DNA from: Pseudomonas sp. JAI120
GTDB taxonomy: Bacteria; Pseudomonadota; Gammaproteobacteria; Pseudomonadales; Pseudomonadaceae
DNA length: 64,000 bases
Assembly (NCBI RefSeq): GCF_014207255.1
Contig: NZ_JACHCZ010000001.1
Span: 186,001 to 250,000, forward strand
Reading direction: 5' to 3'
A model generated the notes under the pieces. The model had not been told where the DNA came from. It made no database searches and saw only the letters and a program-made list of their open reading frames with translations. Position numbers and translations under genes: made by a program. Shown in pieces: positions 44,189 to 55,741 of this stretch (position 1 is the first letter of the stretch; each line of letters begins with the position of its first letter).

Positions 44189-44583
44189 TCGGCTTGTGCC
44201 TGGGTTTGGCGGGGGTCGCCTGGGCCCAACTCCCAATCTCAAGCTTTACACTGGCTTGGAATCACACAATCGAAAAAATTCGTTGGGAAGAAGACTACCG
44301 TGTCTCGGAGCAAGGGCTCGTTCTTATGGAGGCAAGGGTCAAAGGAAATGGCGCGGGTATGGAAATTCCCGCAGAGGCGAGATTGGAAAAAGGCAGCTGG
44401 CACTATCAGCGCCACCTACCACCCATGCAGCCGCTGAACCTGGGACGTACTCCGGAAGCAGGTGACTACCAGTTGTGCTTTGATCAGCATTGTCACGAGA
44501 TGAGTGAGTGGCTGGGGCCACCTGTCAGCAATCCGTCCTCGGTGGAGCTATGGAGTTGCGTGACGGACTCAGAACAACACTAA
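44185..44583 (+). CDS. DUF1850 protein, TAXI-TRAP companion
   Basis: A 132-residue protein whose ATG overlaps the permease stop (ATGA). A signal-like start MIGLCLGLAGVAWAQ is followed by the DUF1850 pattern LAWNHTIEKIRWEEDYRV, then EARVKGNGAGMEIP and WHYQRHLPPM. Two cysteines sit near the end (LCFDQHCHEM). DUF1850 genes are found almost always beside TAXI permeases. The role is unknown, probably periplasmic assistance to transport. Confidence 0.85.
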   Translation: MIGLCLGLAGVAWAQLPISSFTLAWNHTIEKIRWEEDYRVSEQGLVLMEARVKGNGAGMEIPAEARLEKGSWHYQRHLPPMQPLNLGRTPEAGDYQLCFDQHCHEMSEWLGPPVSNPSSVELWSCVTDSEQH

Positions 44584-44611
44584 GTGGCCGGGGTAGCGCA
44601 AACGTGAAAGT

Positions 44612-44646
44612 CCTGTCCGGATACGAACGTCCAGTACCCGGACAGG
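44612..44646. terminator. Hairpin between convergent TRAP operons
   Basis: CCTGTCCGG and CCGGACAGG are perfect arms. The stem extends by TAC/GTA after one mismatched pair. It lies between the DUF1850 stop (44583) and the convergent dctM-like stop (44653), a position suited to bidirectional termination, though without long T-tracts. Confidence 0.6.
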
Positions 44647-44652
44647 CAGGTA

Positions 44653-45936
44653 TCAGCTCATGCCCAGCCAGCTTGGCAAAGCCAGGGAGATCCAAGGCAC
44701 GTAGGTAATCAGAATCAGGAACAGGAGCAGTATCATCAGCCAGGGCATGGCTGCTCTGATGGTTGCAGGCAGCGTCATACCTGTCACAGCAGAGGTCACG
44801 AACAGGTTCAGACCCACGGGTGGAGTGATCAAGCCGATTTCCAGATTCACCACCATAATGATGCCAAGGTGAATGGGATCGATACCCAGCTTCATGGCGA
44901 TGGGAAACAGTATCGGTGCCAGGATCAGGATGATTGCCGAGGGCTCCATAAAGGCCCCTGCAATCAACAGCACAATGTTCACCACAAGCAGGAACATCAC
45001 CGGTGTCAGCCCCGCTTCAATCACCCACGCGGTGATCTGTTGCGGTAGCTGCTCAGTGGTCAAAACGTGCGCGAAGAGCATGGCGTTGGCAATAATGAAC
45101 ATCAGCATGATGCTCAGCTTGGCCGAGTCCAGCAGGACCTTTGGCGTTTCGCGGAACGTTAAGTCTTTGTAGACGAACAAGGCAATGAAGGCCGAGTATA
45201 CGGCCGCCACCGCCGCCGCTTCGGTCGGGGTAAACATCCCGGAGTAGATACCTCCCAGGATGATGAACATCAGCAGTAGACCCCAGATCGCCTTGCGTGC
45301 CGTGCTAAGCCATTCACGGAACGTCGCGCGCGGCATGGCGGGCAGCTTTTTCTTCACGGCGACGATGTAGATCGCCACCATCAACGCCAGCCCCAGAAGC
45401 AGGCCTGGTAACACGCCAGCCATAAACAGTTTGCCGACTGACGTTTCGGTCGCGGCTGCGTAGACCACCATCACGATCGAGGGTGGAATCAGGATACCCA
45501 AGGTCCCGGCGTTACAGACGATCCCCGCACCGAAGGCTTGCGGATAACCGGAGCGGACCATGCCGGCAATGGCAATTGAACCCACCGCCGCCACAGTGGC
45601 TGGGCTCGATCCGGAAAGGGCAGCGAACAACATGCACGCCAATACGGCAGCGATAGCCAGACCTCCACGTATATGGCCGACACAGGCATTGGCAAAGTCA
45701 ATCAGCCGCCGAGCGACGCCACCGGTGGTCATGAAGGCACCCGCGAGCAGAAAGAACGGGATGGCCAGCAGCGTGTAGTGCTCCGACGTCTCGAACAGTT
45801 TAATCGCCAGAGAGCGCACAGAGTCGGGACTGAAGAAAACGATGGTCAACGAGCCCGCCAACCCCAGGGATATGGCAATGGGAACGCCGATGAACATCAG
45901 CACGAACAGCATCACAAACAGGAAGGCAATGGTCAT
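44653..45936 (-). CDS. dctM: TRAP transporter large permease
   Basis: A 427-residue protein with about twelve membrane segments and the DctM-family start MTIAFLFVMLFVLMFIGVPI. It also has AALSGSSPATVAAVGSIAIA, FGAGIVCNAGTLGILIPPS and the ending NLEIGLITPPVGLNLF. It is the ion-coupled channel of a DctPQM system. It overlaps dctQ by four bases and converges on the TAXI operon. Confidence 0.95.
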   Translation of the reverse strand: MTIAFLFVMLFVLMFIGVPIAISLGLAGSLTIVFFSPDSVRSLAIKLFETSEHYTLLAIPFFLLAGAFMTTGGVARRLIDFANACVGHIRGGLAIAAVLACMLFAALSGSSPATVAAVGSIAIAGMVRSGYPQAFGAGIVCNAGTLGILIPPSIVMVVYAAATETSVGKLFMAGVLPGLLLGLALMVAIYIVAVKKKLPAMPRATFREWLSTARKAIWGLLLMFIILGGIYSGMFTPTEAAAVAAVYSAFIALFVYKDLTFRETPKVLLDSAKLSIMLMFIIANAMLFAHVLTTEQLPQQITAWVIEAGLTPVMFLLVVNIVLLIAGAFMEPSAIILILAPILFPIAMKLGIDPIHLGIIMVVNLEIGLITPPVGLNLFVTSAVTGMTLPATIRAAMPWLMILLLFLILITYVPWISLALPSWLGMS

Positions 45937-46565
45937 GACTTGTCATCCTCGTGTTCGGTCAGTTTCAACGCGTCTGCGGTTTCATCCGCCAGGCCCAGGC
46001 CGGTCTGCCTGTTTTGCAGGATACGCACGAGAATTTCAGCGAATCGGATGAAGACCAAGGCAAAACCTACGGGGACGATCAAGCCGATGTGCCATTGCAT
46101 GATCCCGTACTGGCCCAAGTCTTCGGCACCTATCTGGGCAATCATCAGGGTCTGGATCCAGCCGAAACTGGCGATGCTGAGCAGTCCGGCATACGTCAGG
46201 CAGCAAAGACAGGCAATGATGCCAATGACCCGTTGCACCGGTTTGCTCGCCAGCTTGACCAGAGCGTCAACGCCGATATGACCAGCGGTTCGGACGCCGT
46301 ACGACAACCCGAAAAAAATCAGCCAGCCAAACAAAGCCTTGGTCAGTGAGGTGCTCCAGGTCATGGCTTGTGCCATACCCATGACGCCGTCGCCGATGGC
46401 GAACAGCGATTCCCTGGCGCTTTCCCAGCTCTCGGCGAGGCGGTAGAACAGGGTGTAGAGGTTGTTGAGGACAACGTAGACGAATGTGACCAACGTCATT
46501 GCGGCCAAAAGGAAGACGATGAAACCTTCCTCGAAGTGTTCCCAGATGCGCCGAAGGGCATTCAT
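45933..46565 (-). CDS. dctQ: TRAP transporter small permease
   Basis: About 210 residues with four hydrophobic segments (FIVFLLAAMTLVTFVYVVLN first) and a longer than usual loop between TM1 and TM2. The ATG at 46563-46565 is preferred: AGGAG lies nine bases upstream, whereas the ATG three codons earlier directly abuts that site. It lies between dctP and dctM and forms the membrane complex with DctM. Confidence 0.92.
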   Translation of the reverse strand: MNALRRIWEHFEEGFIVFLLAAMTLVTFVYVVLNNLYTLFYRLAESWESARESLFAIGDGVMGMAQAMTWSTSLTKALFGWLIFFGLSYGVRTAGHIGVDALVKLASKPVQRVIGIIACLCCLTYAGLLSIASFGWIQTLMIAQIGAEDLGQYGIMQWHIGLIVPVGFALVFIRFAEILVRILQNRQTGLGLADETADALKLTEHEDDKS

Positions 46566-46632
46566 GGATGGCATCTCCTGTAGCGAATGACAGGCAGGTG
46601 CTGCCAGGAGGGCAACACCTGTCGTCCACCGA

Positions 46633-48062
<1,430 letters not shown>

Positions 48063-49041
48063 TCATTGATCCACTTCTCCCTTGATGGCCAAAACGCTGC
48101 AGGGCACCTTATACAAAACATGCTCCGTGGTACTGCCGATCAGCTTGTCTACCCCTTTATGATGAGTGTTTCCCATTACGAAGACATCCGCTCGAGTGTG
48201 AGTGGCAAACTCGGCCATCGCTTTGGTTGGCGGCCCTGCTATGAAGTGTTGCCGCTCAGGTGGCACGCCGTGGCGTCCAGCCAAGGCAATGAAGCACTTT
48301 TCAAGTGACCGGCGCACGTCGTTGCTGAAGCCTGGCATCGTCACGGCACCAGCACCTGCATCAGAGAAATGTGTGTGTCAGTTCATAGGCATACAGCATG
48401 TGCAATTCAGCATCACATTGCGTCGCCAATTCGTTCGCCGCCTGAATGACGCTGTCGTTGATTCCGCTGATCTGACCCTCTGGATGCGATGGGTCAACCG
48501 CTGCCACAATCACCCGAGGAAGCGGACACCTGACTTCGCTGACCAGATGTACGGGGGGCGGACATTCGCGCAACAACTGCCAATCCAAAGGCGTGACGAA
48601 TACGCGTTTGAGCGCTGATTCATGATGTACGTCCTTGATAATCAGGTCCGGCTGCATTTCAGCCACATGCCCAAGGATCTCTTGCAGCGGGTCACGGGTC
48701 AATGCAACTTCGGTGGTCACATTGATGCCCTTCCTGCGAATGAGTTCGGCCTCATCCTTCAACCACTGCAGGTTCTCCTGCCGGCAACTCTCACGAAGCT
48801 GTTCACTGTTGCTCATTAACCGCATAAGGTCGAAGTCTTCGATGAACACCGCGATATGCAGCGCTGCGCCTGTAGCGTCGGCCAGTGCGATTGCCCGCTC
48901 CATCGCCGGCGAGTGACGCATGGTTGGGCCTGCGACCAGAAAGAGTCGTTGATAGGTTTGGCAGTTGGCAAGCGTTCGAATGGTCTGCAGGTCTTTCCAT
49001 CTCGATCGAGCATTAAACGAGGCTGCTGGAGCCGTGCGCAT
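48063..49041 (-). pseudogene. UspE-like tandem universal stress protein, frameshifted
   Basis: Two minus-strand frames together make one tandem-Usp protein of about 320 residues. The first (48361-49041) holds domain one (LFLVAGPTMRHSPAMERAIA) and the start of domain two (VIVAAVDPSHPEGQI, HMLYAYELTHTFL). The second (48063-48344) holds the rest (MPGFSNDVRRSLEKCF, then FVMGNTHHKGVDKLIGSTTEH). Shifting frame by one base at CACACATTTCTC near 48364 joins them as THTF-SDAGAGAVTMPGF without loss. It may be a true mutation or a sequencing error. Domain two has the GN-(2)-G-(9)-GST binding loop. Confidence 0.8.
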
Positions 49042-49171
49042 CGCCTCTTGCGTTGTCTTCGTTACTTCGTAAAAAACGAACTATTCGCATCGAATAAACG
49101 ATTTTTATTGATGTGATCGACTCATTAGCATGATTCCTCAAGTCTATTGCTGCATCACGAGGAGACCTTAG

Positions 49172-50146
49172 ATGACCGCAATCAGCGTTGGCGAACCCTG
49201 GATGTGGGCCGCCTTCATCGTGTTCGTCCTTGCCATGCTGGCGCTCGATCTGTTCGTCTTCGGCGGGCGCAAGGCGCATCGTGTTTCGGCGCGCGAAGCG
49301 CTGGCCTGGGTCACCGCCTGGATGAGTTTGGCGCTGGTCTTCGCCCTCCTGCTGTGGTGGTATTTGCGCAGCACGTTCGGCGCCGAAGTGGCCCAGCGCA
49401 CCACGCTCGAATTCCTGACGGGCTACCTGATCGAGCAGTCGCTGTCGATCGACAACATGTTCGTTTTCGTGATGATCTTCGGCTACTTCGCCGTGCCGCC
49501 AGAGTTGCAGCGCCGCGTCCTGCTTTACGGCGTGCTCGGTGCGATCATCATGCGCGCCGGTATGATTTTCGCCGGTGTCTGGCTGGTGCAGGAGTTTGCC
49601 TGGCTACTCTATGTCTTTGGTGGTTTCCTCGTAATCACCGGCATCAAGATGCTGATTTTCGCCAACCAGCAGCCAGACCTCGAAAAGAACCCTTTGCTGC
49701 GCTGGCTGCGCAGGCATCTTCGCATCACCGACGGCTTTCACGGCGAGCGTTTCTTTGTGCGCCAGAACGGCCTGCGCTGGGCGACGCCGATGTTCCTGGT
49801 GCTGGTACTGATTGAGGCCAGCGACCTGGTATTCGCTGTTGACAGCATCCCGGCTATCTTCGCCGTTACCACCGACCCCTTCATCGTGTTCACTTCCAAC
49901 ATCTTCGCCATCATGGGCCTGCGGGCACTGTATTTCCTGCTTGCGGACATGGCCGACCGCTTCCACTTGCTCAAGTATGGCCTGGCCATCGTGCTGATGT
50001 TCATCGGCGGCAAGATGCTGATCGCGCCTTGGTGGCACGTGCCGATCCAATGGTCGCTGACCACAGTCGGCGGCATCATCTTGATTTCGGTCCTGTTGAG
50101 CCTGACTTTGACGAAGAGCAAAACACGGGTTACGGGAGAACAGTGA
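49172..50146 (+). CDS. TerC-family membrane protein
   Basis: A 324-residue protein with about eight membrane segments. Conserved acidic residues lie in LALDLFVFGGR, then LIEQSLSIDNMFVFVMIFGY and LVLIEASDLVFAVDSIPAIF, the two halves of the TerC/Alx fold. Members export manganese or take part in tellurite and other stress resistance. An ATG with a GGAG site is used. It closes the ion-stress block, and its stop is about ten bases from an IS3-type remnant. Confidence 0.93.
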   Translation: MTAISVGEPWMWAAFIVFVLAMLALDLFVFGGRKAHRVSAREALAWVTAWMSLALVFALLLWWYLRSTFGAEVAQRTTLEFLTGYLIEQSLSIDNMFVFVMIFGYFAVPPELQRRVLLYGVLGAIIMRAGMIFAGVWLVQEFAWLLYVFGGFLVITGIKMLIFANQQPDLEKNPLLRWLRRHLRITDGFHGERFFVRQNGLRWATPMFLVLVLIEASDLVFAVDSIPAIFAVTTDPFIVFTSNIFAIMGLRALYFLLADMADRFHLLKYGLAIVLMFIGGKMLIAPWWHVPIQWSLTTVGGIILISVLLSLTLTKSKTRVTGEQ

Positions 50147-50155
50147 TGAATCAGA

Positions 50156-50786
<631 letters not shown>

Positions 50787-50810
50787 GTCTGACCCACGAC
50801 AGCCACTTGC

Positions 50811-53800
50811 TCATGCAGGGCTGTCGGCCGTCATCCGGGGGTGAGCCGGTAGCAACTCCATAACCTCACAGAAAAGCTTGCGTTGCGCCCAGTCATTGCG
50901 ATCTCCAATCACGTACAAGCGGCGCTTGGCACGGGTGACAGCGACGTTGAGCAGATTAGGCTTGGAAACGGCCCATTCGCGAGCGCCACCGTTTTCACTG
51001 CTTCCGCCCAGGACGAGGATGATCACTGCTGCTTCCTTTCCTTGCATGGTGTGAATCGTGCCGCGTACGATCTTGGCGTGTAATCGATCCTTGAGTTGGT
51101 TACGCACGTCCTGAAAGGGTGTGATAACGGCGATGCTATCCAGCGGCACACCGTCGCCATCAAGCATGGCCAACAGCCGTTCTAGCACCTTGCCTTCACT
51201 GTCGACCCAATTGCCAGAAGAACGGCCACTCGCGTGCACCCAGCCGGTGGGTAGGCGGGCCGGCGTTTCCTTGACGGGCGAAGGCGCGAGGGTGCCATAG
51301 ACCATGGCTCCGTCGTAGGCGATGCGATTAGCAAGGTCGAACATCGGTTTGTCACAGCGACGGTGCACCACCAATGGCAGGCCGACCCAGCATTTCTTGT
51401 CTTTAGGGCCCGCCATACGACCCCAAGGAGTGGCTTGGTCGGCCAAGGTCTGAGCAGACTGGCGATTGGGCAACCAGTGAGCGTCGACTTGATAGCGGTT
51501 GCGCATGTGTTCGAGTACGGCATCGGATACGGTAACGATCGGCTCCAATTGTAGCGGATCACCAACCAGCACAGCCCTGCGAGCACGCCACAGGGCACCC
51601 ACCGCAGCCTGTGGGGTAGCTTGACCGGCTTCATCCACCAACAACCAGCCAATTTCCCCGCAGCCAAGGCTGCCGAAAGAGCGGGCGAACGAGGCGAAGG
51701 TACTGCTAAGCACTGGCACTACCATGAACAGTGATGCCCATGCCGAACGCACCACGGCTGGGGACACTCCGCGGTATCGACTGCCGGTGAGCGTACTAGT
51801 GATGAAGTCCAAGTTTGCGCGCAAGCGCGAGGCTTCGATCTGGAAGAACACGCGGTGCAACTTGAGTGCCTCGATGAATACCTTTGCCCGGGCCTGGCGC
51901 GAGCCTTCGATTATCCAAGGTTCGAGCAGCTCTATATCGCTGCCTCTACCGATCCGGCCTTGTTCGAGCCAGACCTGCAGGTGCTTGGCCCCGCCAGCCT
52001 GCGCAATGTTGCGAGCCTTTTCGATCTGCAGGGAGGCGTGGAGTACGGCTTCGTTGATCTCCTGTTCATCCTTAGCCAATTGTCGATTGAGTTCAGTGAG
52101 CTGGCCGACGAGTCGTTGCACTTGACGTTGAACACTGTCGAAGGCGTCCTTGGCCAAGGCGTGGGCGCTATCGAGCAGGCGTTGCCGGGCTGCCCACGTG
52201 CGATGAGCCCCCCAGAGGCTGAATAGGTTGGCGAGAAACCCCGGTTTTTTTGCCAGGTGTGCTTCAAGGACCTGAAGCTCGCGTTGCAGTTGCTCGCGGG
52301 CGGACGTGAGCTGCCGTGTTTCCAGCTTGGCTTGTTCGTCATTAAGACTGCTGCGTAGGGTCAGACGGATTTGGCGCTCCTGTTCCTTCTGATGTACTCG
52401 GGCCTTGGCGCTGATCACTGCCTGAATCCGTTCGAGAATGTCGCTGGCTTGAGCGCGTATCGCTTGTTCGGCGCTCTTGGCGTCCTGGTATTGCTTGACG
52501 GCGGCGCGCCAGAGCATGTTTTTATCGGTGGACGAGAGCGACTTCATGTATGCGGCTTGCTCGGCCAGCCATTCGCGCATGCCTTTGGGGGCTGGCTGAT
52601 CGTCCGTGCTGTTCGCTACGGACGCCTCGGGCGTTGGATCGCCGTCGTACAGATCCTCGCCCAAGTCGCTGTTGTCGAGAGATGTTGGTTGGGAGGGCGC
52701 GGATTCGTCTCTAGTCTTCGTCGCGTTGGGCGGACGCTTGCCATAAAAAAAGCGGTCGACGAACTGAGTGCGCTTGGCTTTGCTACCCAGTGCCGAAGAG
52801 ATCATTGCCCATGCTGGCTTGCCGCTGGTGAGCTCGCCCAGTTCACTGAAGTACTCGGCATCTGGCAGCCAGGACGGGTCAACTTTATCCAGTTGGGGCA
52901 ACTCGAGCGTTACGTTCTCCACGGCGCCATTATTGGAGGAGGCTACCACCATCTCGAAGCCAAACAGGCGTGGATTGAGTTGATAGGCAAAGCGCTCACG
53001 TCCGCCATCGTTGGCGGATTCGCGACCGTCCTGGATGAAGGCATCCGAGGCCCTGCCCAGCGAGGCCAATACGTCGGCTCGTTGGGTCACCACCGCCGCA
53101 ATCAGGTCCCGGAGCAGGGTGGTCTTCCCGGTACCCGGCGGACCGTTGACGCCCATGATGCCGGTGCCGTTGCTGAGGGTCTGGAGCAGGCTGTTGACTG
53201 CCAGTTGTTGGGAGTGCACCAACCCCAAATGCCGTTCGGCAGGCCAGCAGCCTGCTGCATAACGCGAGGGCGCAAGGCGGTCGATCAGCGCCAGATCTGC
53301 TTCGGGTTTGTCGAGATGCAGGCGCTGGGTTGAGTCGTGGTGGCTCAGGTAACGGGCTAAAGGCTCGCTTGTTTCGCCACGTGCCAGGGCATCGGCCATG
53401 TCGGCCAGATCGCTCAGTAGGAAGCTGTTGAGCGGGTCGTCTTCCTGTTCGGGCTTGTTGGGGTTAATCGGTGCTGAACGGAAACGGTGTACGCGCGACT
53501 CGTCTGCGAAAAAATCATCGAGCCCCAGGGCCTGACGAATATAGTTTGTCAGGCGCGAAAGGTCGGTCGCCAAGACTACGCCACCGAGTAGACTTTTAGT
53601 CTGTTCGCGAAGAAAGTCCTGGGTCTCCTCGAAGCCGCGTGTCCAATCTTTCTGGTTGATGGCGCAGCCGACGAACCATGCCTCGCTGGATAACACCAGG
53701 CTGTCGACCAGCATCATTCCCTGATCGTTGAACTTGAGCGCGTACAAGGCGGAGAGCCTATGCTGTGGCTCCTTGTAGCCTTTGTCGGCTCCGTAAAGCG

Positions 53801-54050
53801 CTTCCAACTGGCGAGAAACGTCTACGTTGCTGTAGAGGTGCGCGTAGAGCGTGTGGCTCCATACGCGCTTGTTGGGCAGGCGCTGCCGGCTCAGTAGGTT
53901 GGCTGGCATCCAAGGGAGAATTTGGGCCGAGGTGGGGATGTCTTGGAAAAACGGCTGGTAGTCGCTGTCGCGCTTTTTCAGCTTTGGGACTGCCTGAGGT
54001 TGCAGCAGCTCGACGGAGTGCCAGTAGCGAACGATATTTTGCGAATTCAT
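50811..54050 (-). CDS. UPF1-like superfamily 1 helicase with long coiled-coil insert
   Basis: A 1079-residue protein. The first 290 residues form an unassigned N-terminal region (RYWHSVELLQPQAVPKLKKR). The helicase core starts with Walker A GPPGTGKTT (303-311). A charged, Gln/Leu/Glu-rich insert of about 150 residues in the middle, with EREKQ-type repeats, looks coiled-coil. Walker B is WLLVDEAGQATPQAA, close to the DEAAQ of UPF1/DNA2. C-terminal motifs are SIAVITPFQDVRNQL, GTIHTMQGKEAAVIILVLGG and LLNVAVTRAKRRLYVIGDRN. Such stand-alone helicases are frequent in variable islands and defence loci. No nuclease domain is evident. An orphan frame lies upstream. Confidence 0.88.
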   Translation of the reverse strand: MNSQNIVRYWHSVELLQPQAVPKLKKRDSDYQPFFQDIPTSAQILPWMPANLLSRQRLPNKRVWSHTLYAHLYSNVDVSRQLEALYGADKGYKEPQHRLSALYALKFNDQGMMLVDSLVLSSEAWFVGCAINQKDWTRGFEETQDFLREQTKSLLGGVVLATDLSRLTNYIRQALGLDDFFADESRVHRFRSAPINPNKPEQEDDPLNSFLLSDLADMADALARGETSEPLARYLSHHDSTQRLHLDKPEADLALIDRLAPSRYAAGCWPAERHLGLVHSQQLAVNSLLQTLSNGTGIMGVNGPPGTGKTTLLRDLIAAVVTQRADVLASLGRASDAFIQDGRESANDGGRERFAYQLNPRLFGFEMVVASSNNGAVENVTLELPQLDKVDPSWLPDAEYFSELGELTSGKPAWAMISSALGSKAKRTQFVDRFFYGKRPPNATKTRDESAPSQPTSLDNSDLGEDLYDGDPTPEASVANSTDDQPAPKGMREWLAEQAAYMKSLSSTDKNMLWRAAVKQYQDAKSAEQAIRAQASDILERIQAVISAKARVHQKEQERQIRLTLRSSLNDEQAKLETRQLTSAREQLQRELQVLEAHLAKKPGFLANLFSLWGAHRTWAARQRLLDSAHALAKDAFDSVQRQVQRLVGQLTELNRQLAKDEQEINEAVLHASLQIEKARNIAQAGGAKHLQVWLEQGRIGRGSDIELLEPWIIEGSRQARAKVFIEALKLHRVFFQIEASRLRANLDFITSTLTGSRYRGVSPAVVRSAWASLFMVVPVLSSTFASFARSFGSLGCGEIGWLLVDEAGQATPQAAVGALWRARRAVLVGDPLQLEPIVTVSDAVLEHMRNRYQVDAHWLPNRQSAQTLADQATPWGRMAGPKDKKCWVGLPLVVHRRCDKPMFDLANRIAYDGAMVYGTLAPSPVKETPARLPTGWVHASGRSSGNWVDSEGKVLERLLAMLDGDGVPLDSIAVITPFQDVRNQLKDRLHAKIVRGTIHTMQGKEAAVIILVLGGSSENGGAREWAVSKPNLLNVAVTRAKRRLYVIGDRNDWAQRKLFCEVMELLPAHPRMTADSPA

Positions 54051-54163
54051 TTACTACGTCCTTGAAAGCGCTGGGGCTTGGATTCCTGACAGGGAAGGAT
54101 ATCAGGCATGCTGCATCGTTTCCTGGCGCCGGGGTGCGGAAGCGATGCTGATCGTGGGCCGGG

Positions 54164-54420
54164 TCACTTACCTGAGGGATACCAGGTGGCGTAGTTGTGG
54201 GTGTAATCCTCTTCCAGATCGATGACTTCTTCGCGGATGCCGGATAATACATCCGGTTCTCGGCCCAAAGCTGGGCTCAATTCGCGCTCTGCTAGCTCTT
54301 GGACCACGTAGGCCATGCCTTGCCATTTGTGGCGCCAGGCCAGCAGCTGTGGCCGCGTCTCAATGACAGTCGCGAGAAAGCCGTGGGCAGTAATGTCGTA
54401 CTCTGGCCATGAAGTTCTAT
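54164..54420 (-). pseudogene. Orphan C-terminal fragment upstream of the helicase gene
   Basis: The minus strand is open from beyond 54420 to a TGA at 54164-54166 and reads WPEYDITAHGFLATVIETRP, then QLLAWRHKWQGMAYVVQELA and HNYATWYPSGK. The composition is protein-like and no start codon with a ribosome site is visible before the frame enters AT-rich DNA. I recognise no family. It ends 113 bp before the helicase start and may be the remains of its operon partner. Confidence 0.5.
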
Positions 54421-54429
54421 TACAAGCTA

Positions 54430-54697
54430 TCGGGGTCCCCGAAGAACATCTGTCCTAAGGGGCAGATGATTAAGACATTGTTTTATATGATTTTTTTAAA
54501 CTTGGTACGTTCGTGTCATAACTGCCAAACAATGATATTTTGCTAAGTTCTCATTATAGATGTGTCTAGATATGTCCGAGGCGCTGAAATCAGAAAACTG
54601 AACTAACGTACCGACGATTACTTGACTCTGCCCCATGGGACACCTCGTATGCTTTTTTCAAGCGCACACTCTGGCGCGCTGCCAACAAGGAGTTCCT
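54430..54697. other. AT-rich junction region
   Basis: This stretch separates the orphan fragment from the epimerase. It is clearly AT-rich (for example ACATTGTTTTATATGATTTT at 54474-54493). A 17-base string at 54433-54449 recurs with one change at 57249-57265. I see no gene. A likely breakpoint of past rearrangement. Confidence 0.45.
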
Positions 54698-55741
54698 GTG
54701 AAAGGTTTATGTCTGGTGACGGGTGCCAACGGCCATCTGGGCAATACCTTGGTGCGAGCGTTGCTCGGCCAGGGCTATCGGGTTCGAGCCGGCGTTCGTG
54801 ATATCCATAACCACGCACCCTTTGCCGGGCTGGACTGCGAGTTGGTGTATGCCGAGTTAATGGACAGTGCGGCCTTGGACAAGGCGTTGGAGGGCGTGGA
54901 GGTACTGTTTCAAGTGGCCGCCGTGTTCAAGCACTGGGCGCGCAACCCGCAGGCCGAGATTGTCGAGCCGAATATCCAGGGCACACGGCGTGTGCTGCAA
55001 GCCGCTTCACGGGCGAGTGTGCAGCGTGTGGTCTACGTCAGTTCGGTGGCCGCCGTCGGTCATGATGGTACGGCGCTGGATGAGGCGCACTGGAATACGG
55101 AAAGCGAAAACGCCTACTACAAATCGAAGATTCTCTCCGAGCAGGCAGCCTGGCAGTGCGCTGAGGCGTTGGGGTTGAGCATGGTATCGGTATTGCCTTC
55201 GGCCATGGTTGGCCCCAATGCTGGCTACCTCACGGATACCATGGGCTTCCTTCAATCGGTTCGGCGGCGGCAGATGCCCTTTGATCCGGGGTTTCGTTTC
55301 AACTTCGTCGATGTTCGTGATGTGGCCGACGGGATGATACTCGCCGCCGAAAAGGGCCGGCCGGGGCAGCGCTATATCCTGGCCAATGAGCGTTCGTCGC
55401 CGCTCAGCGATTTGATCGCGGCCGCCAACACCCAGGCGCCTGGGTATCGCCAGCCTGTCTCAGCGCCACGCTGGCTACTGCTGGGCGTGGCCTGGCTGCA
55501 GGAACGCTGGGCGCAATTAATGGGCATACCCGCCCAGTTGCTCTTGAGCCAGGTGCGCCTGTTTCACAACGTGGCGCAGGAATACAACATTACCAAGGCG
55601 AAAAACGAATTGGGTTTCAACCCACGGCCGCCTGAAGTGGCCTTGAGGCAAGCGTTTGCTTATCTGCACAGACAGGCGCATCAACCTTATGAAGACCCGC
55701 CACAGGGCGAGGCGCAAACATTGAGTTCATCTCGCTTTTGA
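54698..55741 (+). CDS. NAD-dependent epimerase/dehydratase (dihydroflavonol reductase-like)
   Basis: A 347-residue extended SDR. The GTG start at 54698 has AAGGAG five bases upstream. It gives MKGLCLVTGANGHLGNTLV with the cofactor motif TGANGHLG. The active site is VYVSSVAAVG with YYKSK (Tyr-x3-Lys). RFNFVDVRDVADGMILA is the usual dimer and substrate region. Dihydroflavonol-4-reductase-like bacterial enzymes reduce diverse ketones, aldehydes or sugar nucleotides. The last 125 bases overlap a convergent MerR gene. Confidence 0.9.
   Translation: MKGLCLVTGANGHLGNTLVRALLGQGYRVRAGVRDIHNHAPFAGLDCELVYAELMDSAALDKALEGVEVLFQVAAVFKHWARNPQAEIVEPNIQGTRRVLQAASRASVQRVVYVSSVAAVGHDGTALDEAHWNTESENAYYKSKILSEQAAWQCAEALGLSMVSVLPSAMVGPNAGYLTDTMGFLQSVRRRQMPFDPGFRFNFVDVRDVADGMILAAEKGRPGQRYILANERSSPLSDLIAAANTQAPGYRQPVSAPRWLLLGVAWLQERWAQLMGIPAQLLLSQVRLFHNVAQEYNITKAKNELGFNPRPPEVALRQAFAYLHRQAHQPYEDPPQGEAQTLSSSRF

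Noticed and set aside
43813..44583. A 256-codon plus-strand gene
   Set aside because: The first half overlaps the TRAP permease in another frame. The true DUF1850 gene starts at the ATG at 44185, overlapping the permease stop.
49042..49171. A yybP-ykoY manganese riboswitch before the TerC gene
   Set aside because: Such riboswitches are known before this family, but I could not find the paired conserved loops in the 130 bases available.
52371..53333. A 320-codon plus-strand frame
   Set aside because: It is antisense to the helicase core, which has all SF1 motifs; the translation resembles no family.
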